Part shown: one piece after another, positions 59,808-64,000 of the stretch | How positions within the stretch are numbered: position 1 is the stretch's first letter | Layout of the letters: every line of letters starts with the position of its first letter | NCBI GenBank assembly: GCA_014800845.1 | Contig: JAAVFJ010000068.1 | Coordinates: 1-64,000, forward strand | Source: Bacteroidales bacterium | Lineage (GTDB): Bacteria; Bacteroidota; Bacteroidia; Bacteroidales; Muribaculaceae | Length of the DNA stretch: 64,000 nucleotides | Direction: 5' to 3' | Notes under the pieces: generated by a model | The model's database searches: none | What the model was told of the DNA's origin: nothing | Seen by the model: the letters and a program-made list of their open reading frames with translations, nothing else | Made by a program: the position numbers and the translations under genes

Positions 59808-60651
59808 GACAGGTGCAGGTGTGAGTTTCAGGGTTAGTCTTAGGATTGTTTTTATACATAGCCTGGCGGCGCATGGCTTCATCGTAGTCCACGAGGTGGC
59901 CGTCGAATTCCGGGCCCTCCACGCAGGTGAAGCGCGTCTTGCCATCCACAGTCACGCGGCAGGCGCCGCACATGCCCGTGCCGTCCACCATCAGTGCATT
60001 GAGCGAAACCACGGTGGGTATGCCATACTTCTTGGTGGTGAGCGAGCCGAACTTCATCATAATCATGGGGCCGATTATGATGCAGCGGTCAAACTCCCGA
60101 CCCTCCTCCATGAGCTTGTCGATGAGGCCGGTGACCATGCCGTGGAAACCTTCGGAGCCGTCGTCGGTACAGAGGTGCACGCGGCCCACGCTCTTCATCT
60201 CCTCCACGTAAGAGAACATGTCGCGAGTCTTGGCGCCGATAATCACGTCGGCCTCCACACCCTGCTCCTTGAGCCATTTCACCTGCGGATAGACGGGGGC
60301 GGTGCCCACGCCGCCTGCCACAAAGAGGATGCGCTGCTTTCTGAGCTCCTCGAGAGGCATTTCGAGCAGGTCAGAGGGGCGTCCGAGCGGGCCGGCCACA
60401 TCGGCAAATGCCTCTCCCTCTTTCATGTCGCAGATTTTTTTACTGGAGATGCCGATTTCCTGAATCACGAGCGTCACAGTGCCGCGGGTGCGGTCATAGT
60501 CGCAGATAGTCAGGGGGATGCGTTCGCCCTGCTTGTCGGTGCGAACAATAAGGAATTGGCCCGGCTGAGCCGAGCGGGCTATGCGTGGCGCCTCCACTAC
60601 CATCTCGTAGATACGGGGTGCCAGCAAGCGTTTTGATACGATTGTGTACAC
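59797..60651 (-). CDS. NfnA-like FAD/NAD and [2Fe-2S] subunit
   Basis: The 284-residue protein begins with a ferredoxin-reductase-type FAD domain (QPGQFLIVRTDKQGERIPLT), then a nucleotide fold (KQRILFVAGGVGTAPVYPQV). It ends in a small cluster domain, VDGTGMCGACRVTVDGK, then FTCVEGPEFDGHLVD. Three Cys plus the Asp before them match the unusual Asp/Cys3 cluster ligation described for NfnA. Annotation pipelines often call it a sulfide dehydrogenase or dihydroorotate dehydrogenase electron-transfer subunit. The overlap with the next gene supports a two-subunit complex. Confidence 0.85.
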   Translation of the reverse strand: MYTIVSKRLLAPRIYEMVVEAPRIARSAQPGQFLIVRTDKQGERIPLTICDYDRTRGTVTLVIQEIGISSKKICDMKEGEAFADVAGPLGRPSDLLEMPLEELRKQRILFVAGGVGTAPVYPQVKWLKEQGVEADVIIGAKTRDMFSYVEEMKSVGRVHLCTDDGSEGFHGMVTGLIDKLMEEGREFDRCIIIGPMIMMKFGSLTTKKYGIPTVVSLNALMVDGTGMCGACRVTVDGKTRFTCVEGPEFDGHLVDYDEAMRRQAMYKNNPKTNPETHTCTCHGN

Positions 60652-60669
60652 GGTATAGATTTTGATTTG

Positions 60670-60700
60670 TTGGCAAAGTTAATAACTTTTCGTAACTTTG
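60670..60700 (+). promoter_or_regulatory. Promoter for the radical SAM gene at 60734
   Basis: TTG (60670-60672), 20 bases, TAACTTTG (60693-60700): exact Bacteroidota match. It partly overlaps the opposing box at 60674-60681. Confidence 0.7.
60674..60681 (-). promoter_or_regulatory. -7 box for the NfnA-like gene
   Basis: Read on the minus strand, TAACTTTG lies 22 bases before the start at 60651. The two divergent promoters share the same 30 bases, so their use may be mutually exclusive. Confidence 0.5.
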
Positions 60701-60733
60701 CGGATATAATAATTCAGAAAAATTCTGATAACC

Positions 60734-61522
60734 ATGAGCAAAGACCAACGCGTACTGTTTCATTCCACCATCTTCGGCCCCATTCACAGCCGCCGGCTCG
60801 GCACGAGTCTGGGCATAAACCTCTCACCCACAGACGGCAAGGTGTGCAGCTTCGACTGCCTTTACTGCGAGGCGGGCTTCAATGCCCAGGGCCCCGGTAA
60901 GAGCGGGCTTCCCCGCCGCGAAGCCGTGCGCGAGCAGCTGCGCGCCAAGCTCGAGCAGATGAAGCAGCAGGGTGAAGCGCCCGATGTGCTCACCTTTTCC
61001 GGCAACGGAGAGCCTACCGTGCACCCCGAGTTTGCCGGAATTATGGACGATGTGATAGCCCTGCGCGACGAGTTCTTCCCGCAGGCCAAGGTCAGTGTGC
61101 TCTGCAACAGCACCCGCCTGGACCGCCCCGAAGTGTGCCGCGCCCTGCGCCGCGCCGACAACAATATTCTGAAGCTCGACTCCGCCATAGAGAGCACCAT
61201 GCGCCGCCTGGACCGCCCCGGCGACAAGATCTTCACCGTGGACCGCGTGATAGGGGAGCTCGCCACCTTTGCCGACGAGGCTATCATCCAGACCATGATG
61301 CTGCGCGGCAGCTACGAGGGGGAGACCGTAGACAACACTACCCCCGAGGAGATAGCGGCCCTCATCGAAGCCTACAAGCGTATTCGCCCGCGCGAGATAA
61401 TGCTCTACAGCATAGACCGTTCCACCCCCGCCGAGGAGCTCGTGAAGGTGCCCGCCGAGGAGCTTCGCGCCATAGGCCTGCAAATCGAAGAGGCCACCGG
61501 CATCCACGTTCAAGTCAACTGA
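60734..61522 (+). CDS. Radical SAM protein, COG0731-like
   Basis: The 262-residue protein has SRRLGTSLGINLSPTDGKVC, then the cluster motif CSFDCLYCEAGF (CxxxCxxC) and LTFSGNGEPTVHPEF for SAM binding, with later KLDSAIESTMRRLDRP. It belongs to the group related to wyosine-type radical SAM enzymes, often called Fe-S oxidoreductase; the bacterial substrate is unknown. No auxiliary cysteine cluster is seen. It has a good promoter and is followed after four bases by the LD-carboxypeptidase gene, so the two are co-transcribed. Confidence 0.82.
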   Translation: MSKDQRVLFHSTIFGPIHSRRLGTSLGINLSPTDGKVCSFDCLYCEAGFNAQGPGKSGLPRREAVREQLRAKLEQMKQQGEAPDVLTFSGNGEPTVHPEFAGIMDDVIALRDEFFPQAKVSVLCNSTRLDRPEVCRALRRADNNILKLDSAIESTMRRLDRPGDKIFTVDRVIGELATFADEAIIQTMMLRGSYEGETVDNTTPEEIAALIEAYKRIRPREIMLYSIDRSTPAEELVKVPAEELRAIGLQIEEATGIHVQVN

Positions 61523-61526
61523 TTTT

Positions 61527-62444
61527 ATGCTTTATCCCGAACCCCTTAAGAAAGGGGACACAATAGCAATACTTTCGCCGGCCACGACGGTGAAGGAGGA
61601 GTATGTGCGCGGAGCAGCCGCGGCCATAGAGGCCCGCGGATTCCGGGCACTCATAATGCCGCATGCTCTCGGCCCCGCCTCGGGCTCCTATGCCTCAGCC
61701 TCGGCGGAGTTCGACATGCGCGAGGCCCTGCGCAATCCCGAGGTGAAAGCCATCTTCTGCGCGCGCGGCGGCTACGGAGCCGTGCGCCTGGCTGCGGTTT
61801 TCAATCCTGAAATCGTGGCAAACTACCCGAAGTGGCTGATAGGCTTCTCCGACATATCGGTGCTCCACGCCCTATGGCAGAAGGCCGGCATAGTGAGTTT
61901 GCACGCCCCCATGGCCAAGCATCTCACCCTGCTCCCTGCCGACGATGAGTGCACCCGCCTGCTTTTCGACCTGCTGACCACCCCCGAGCCCCGCATAGAC
62001 TATCATGAGCCCACGTCGCCGCTCAGCCTGCCGGGTGAGGGCGAGGGCACTCTGTTGGGCGGCAATCTGGCCGTGCTGTCACATCTTATCGGCACCCCCT
62101 ACGATGTGCTGATGCCCCACGACGGTGAGGATACGATACTCTTCATAGAGGATATAGGGGAGGCCATCTACGCCACTGAGCGCATGCTCTGGCAGCTCTA
62201 CCTCTCCGGCGCCCTCTTCCGCTACAAGGGCATCATAGCCGGCCAATTCACCGATGCGCGCGCCGACAAGAACTTCCCCTCCACAGCCATGATGATATTC
62301 TCGCGACTGAAGGAATGGGGAGTGAAGTGCCCCCTTGCCAACGAGTTCCCCGCCGGCCACGTAGACCGCAATCTCCCTCTGCCGCTCGGCTCGCGGGTGC
62401 GCCTGACCGTAGCCCCCGGCTCCACTCGGCTGATTAACATATAA
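61527..62444 (+). CDS. LD-carboxypeptidase, S66 family
   Basis: The 305-residue serine peptidase removes the terminal D-Ala from tetrapeptides of recycled murein (LdcA type), or belongs to the related MccF branch. Visible are the N-terminal KKGDTIAILSPA, the oxyanion loop CARGGYGAVRLAA, the nucleophile Ser in IGFSDISVLHALW, the Glu region LFIEDIGEAIYATERML and the His in EFPAGHVDRNLPLPLGS. No signal peptide, so cytoplasmic, as expected for recycling. Complete. Confidence 0.9.
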   Translation: MLYPEPLKKGDTIAILSPATTVKEEYVRGAAAAIEARGFRALIMPHALGPASGSYASASAEFDMREALRNPEVKAIFCARGGYGAVRLAAVFNPEIVANYPKWLIGFSDISVLHALWQKAGIVSLHAPMAKHLTLLPADDECTRLLFDLLTTPEPRIDYHEPTSPLSLPGEGEGTLLGGNLAVLSHLIGTPYDVLMPHDGEDTILFIEDIGEAIYATERMLWQLYLSGALFRYKGIIAGQFTDARADKNFPSTAMMIFSRLKEWGVKCPLANEFPAGHVDRNLPLPLGSRVRLTVAPGSTRLINI

Positions 62445-62478
62445 TTTTTGCGACACTCTCTTAATCAAATTTTTTTCG

Positions 62479-62486
62479 TACATTTG
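62479..62486 (+). promoter_or_regulatory. -7 box for the DUF4254-GT9 operon
   Basis: TACATTTG, exact TAnnTTTG, 20 bases before the ATG at 62506. The upstream ACACTCTCTTAA (62453-62464) is one of several copies of that 12-mer. Confidence 0.5.
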
Positions 62487-62505
62487 CAGCATAAAACTTT
62501 TACAA

Positions 62506-63114
62506 ATGACCTATTCAGAAAAAGCTAACGAAATCTTCGACCGCGCCGTGCGCGACTATCATATCACTGATTGCATAGACACCCTCTGCCCCAACCCCTA
62601 CGAGGCCGGTTCCACCGAGGCTACCCTCTACGCCAAGTGCTGGGTTGACGCCGCTCAGTGGCACATGGAGGATGAAATCCGTGTGCCCTCGCTTCCCGCC
62701 GAGCAGGGCATGGTGCTCAAGCACCGCATCGATGCCTCCAACCAGCTGCGCACAGACATGGTGGAGGAAATCGACACACAGCTGCGCGAGAAATATAAGG
62801 ATGTGACCCCGCTGCCCGAGGCCACCATCAACACCGAGAGCCCCGCCTGGGCCATAGACCGCCTCTCAATCCTGGCCCTCAAGCTCTGGCACATGCGTGA
62901 GCAGGCCGAGCGCACCGATGTGAGCGAGGAGCACCGCGCCACCACCGCCGGCAAGCTGGCCGTGCTGCAGGAGCAGCGCCGCGACCTCTCAGGCGCCATC
63001 GACGCCCTGCTTGCCGACATCGAGGCCGGCCGCAAATACATGAAAGTCTACCGCCAGATGAAGCTCTACAACGACCCCGCAACCAACCCTGCAATCTCCC
63101 GCGCCGCCAAGTGA
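62506..63114 (+). CDS. DUF4254 protein
   Basis: The 202-residue helical protein begins YSEKANEIFDRAVRDYHITD, contains NPYEAGSTEATLYAKCWVDA and HRIDASNQLRTDMVEEIDTQ, and matches the DUF4254 family of Bacteroidetes. The biochemical role is unknown. Members commonly lie beside heptosyltransferase genes, and here the stop overlaps the next gene start (GTGA), so a partnership in lipopolysaccharide core assembly is likely but inferred. No membrane segment is seen. Confidence 0.85.
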   Translation: MTYSEKANEIFDRAVRDYHITDCIDTLCPNPYEAGSTEATLYAKCWVDAAQWHMEDEIRVPSLPAEQGMVLKHRIDASNQLRTDMVEEIDTQLREKYKDVTPLPEATINTESPAWAIDRLSILALKLWHMREQAERTDVSEEHRATTAGKLAVLQEQRRDLSGAIDALLADIEAGRKYMKVYRQMKLYNDPATNPAISRAAK

Positions 63115-64000
63115 TTAAATCCGTTCCAAAGAACATACTCATAGCCCGCTTCTCGGCGCTGGGCGATGTGGCCATGACCATCCCGGTGGTCTACAGCCTG
63201 TGTCGCACCAACCCCGACTCGCGCTTCATCTTCATCACCCGCAAGCTCCCGGCCTCCATCTTCCTCAATGCGCCGGCGAATCTGACGGTGCTCCCCATAG
63301 AGCTCTCGCAATACAAAGGGGTGGCGGGCATGCAGCGGCTTGCGCGCGAGCTCCGCGAGGCTTACGGCATAGACTCCTTCGCTGACCTGCACAGCTCGCT
63401 GCGCACTCGCCTGCTGCGCTTCTTCCTGCGTCTGCAGGGGGTGCGCACGGCCCACATCCACAAGCAGCGCCTGCGCCGCAGAGCGCTCACACGCGCCCGC
63501 AACAAGGTGATGCTGCCGCTCACCCCCACGCGCGCCAAGTATCGCGAAGTGTTCTGGAGCCTCGGGCTGCCGCGCGAAGACAGTTTCGACCACATCTTCA
63601 GCGGAGCCGAGCCGAGCCCCGAGGTGTATGCCGCAGCCACCCCCCCGCGCCGCGAGGGGGAGACCTGGGTGGCCATAGCCCCCTTTGCCGCTCATGCCGG
63701 CAAAATCTACCCCGAGCAACTGATGGAGCAGGTGGTGGCGGAGTTGGCTGCGCGCCCCGGCTACAAGCTGTTCCTCTTCGGCGGAGGGCGCGAGGAGTCT
63801 GCCACACTGGCGCGCTGGCGCGCAAAGTATGGAGAAAACCTTGTGAACATGGCGCAGCTGCGCCTCGGCATACCCGCAGAGATGGCGCTGCTCCGCCATT
63901 GCGACGTTATGCTGTCGATGGATTCCGCCAACATGCACTTGGCCTCGCTGGTGAAGCTCAGAGTAGTAAGTGTGTGGGGCGCCACGCACCCCTATTGCGG
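63111..64000 (+). CDS. GT9-family heptosyltransferase, cut off by the window end
   Basis: This gene is missing from the ORF track because it is open at the right edge. Starting at GTG 63111 it reads VIKSVPKNILIARFSALGDV, the glycine-poor start of GT9 enzymes (ARFSALGDVAMTIPVVYSL). It has ADLHSSLRTRLLRFFLRL, a middle VAIAPFAAHAGKIYPEQLM, and the donor-site MLSMDSANMHLASL and VVSVWGATHPYCG at the end of the window. About 296 residues are present and roughly 40 are expected to be missing. Heptosyltransferases add L-glycero-D-manno-heptose to Kdo-lipid A in the cytoplasm. Confidence 0.85.
   Translation, partial: MIKSVPKNILIARFSALGDVAMTIPVVYSLCRTNPDSRFIFITRKLPASIFLNAPANLTVLPIELSQYKGVAGMQRLARELREAYGIDSFADLHSSLRTRLLRFFLRLQGVRTAHIHKQRLRRRALTRARNKVMLPLTPTRAKYREVFWSLGLPREDSFDHIFSGAEPSPEVYAAATPPRREGETWVAIAPFAAHAGKIYPEQLMEQVVAELAARPGYKLFLFGGGREESATLARWRAKYGENLVNMAQLRLGIPAEMALLRHCDVMLSMDSANMHLASLVKLRVVSVWGATHPYC

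Overview
The window reads as chromosomal DNA of a Bacteroidota member, most likely order Bacteroidales and plausibly a Muribaculaceae-type gut bacterium. The family-level call is inference. Support comes from promoters of the Bacteroidota form (TTG, about 20 bases, TAnnTTTG) before many genes, the type IX secretion regulators PorX and PorZ, a succinyl-CoA:acetate-type CoA-transferase, a DUF4254 protein next to a heptosyltransferase, and a division/cell-wall cluster in Bacteroidetes order. Most genes are GC-rich with many GCC/CGC codons. Parts of the first gene and of porZ are clearly AT-richer.

Layout. 0.2-2.9 kb: WbqC-like protein, SpoU/TrmH methyltransferase, polytopic membrane protein. 2.9-7.1 kb: porZ and porX. 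7.3-12.4 kb: CoA-transferase divergent from miaB, a broken four-helix-bundle gene and a GH3-type adenylating enzyme. 12.6-13.2 kb: HigBA-like toxin-antitoxin pair. 13.3-17.1 kb: GatB/YqeY protein, serS, a membrane-anchored pseudokinase and a GNAT-like protein. 17.2-20 kb: a long palindromic MITE-like element, lipoprotein-rsmA pair, and a small-ORF/GNAT module. 20-26 kb: GH31 glucosidase, pdxB, membrane protein, purD. 26-43.2 kb (minus strand): THUMP methyltransferase, then the dcw cluster, transcribed rsmH-ftsL-ftsI-murE-mraY-murD-ftsW-murG-murC-ftsQ-ftsA-ftsZ. 43.3-53.1 kb: glycosyltransferase divergent from ybeY-mnmG, a parS-like palindrome, apt, uvrC-recO, rnr. 53.5-64 kb: mscL, gap, a radical SAM/glycosyltransferase pair, a four-helix-bundle suffix protein, an NfnAB-like pair, a second radical SAM protein, an LD-carboxypeptidase, DUF4254 and a truncated GT9 gene running off the window.

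How it works together. The dcw block makes lipid II and the divisome; MurE carries the DNPR signature of meso-diaminopimelate peptidoglycan. mraZ, murF and ddl are absent from the block. LD-carboxypeptidase adds peptidoglycan recycling. WbqC, the GT4 and GT9 enzymes and DUF4254 point to surface glycan synthesis, and PorX/PorZ to type IX secretion. The remainder is translation and tRNA/rRNA modification (serS, miaB, mnmG, rsmA, rsmH, ybeY), repair (uvrC, recO) and core metabolism.

The most unusual material is partly non-coding. There are two full-length imperfect palindromes with the same 7+2+7 central hairpin (4-121 and 17204-17388), with possible tip relics elsewhere. Intergenic gaps are filled with CTCCGAGAACTCCGAG/GGGAGTTTTGGGAG or GGGTTATGGG repeats. 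A perfect parS-like palindrome lies just after mnmG (gidA). Among proteins, the pseudokinase, the 65-aa ORF/GNAT module and the radical SAM/glycosyltransferase pair are the best candidates for undescribed function. No tRNA, rRNA, CRISPR array, intact insertion sequence or prophage was seen.
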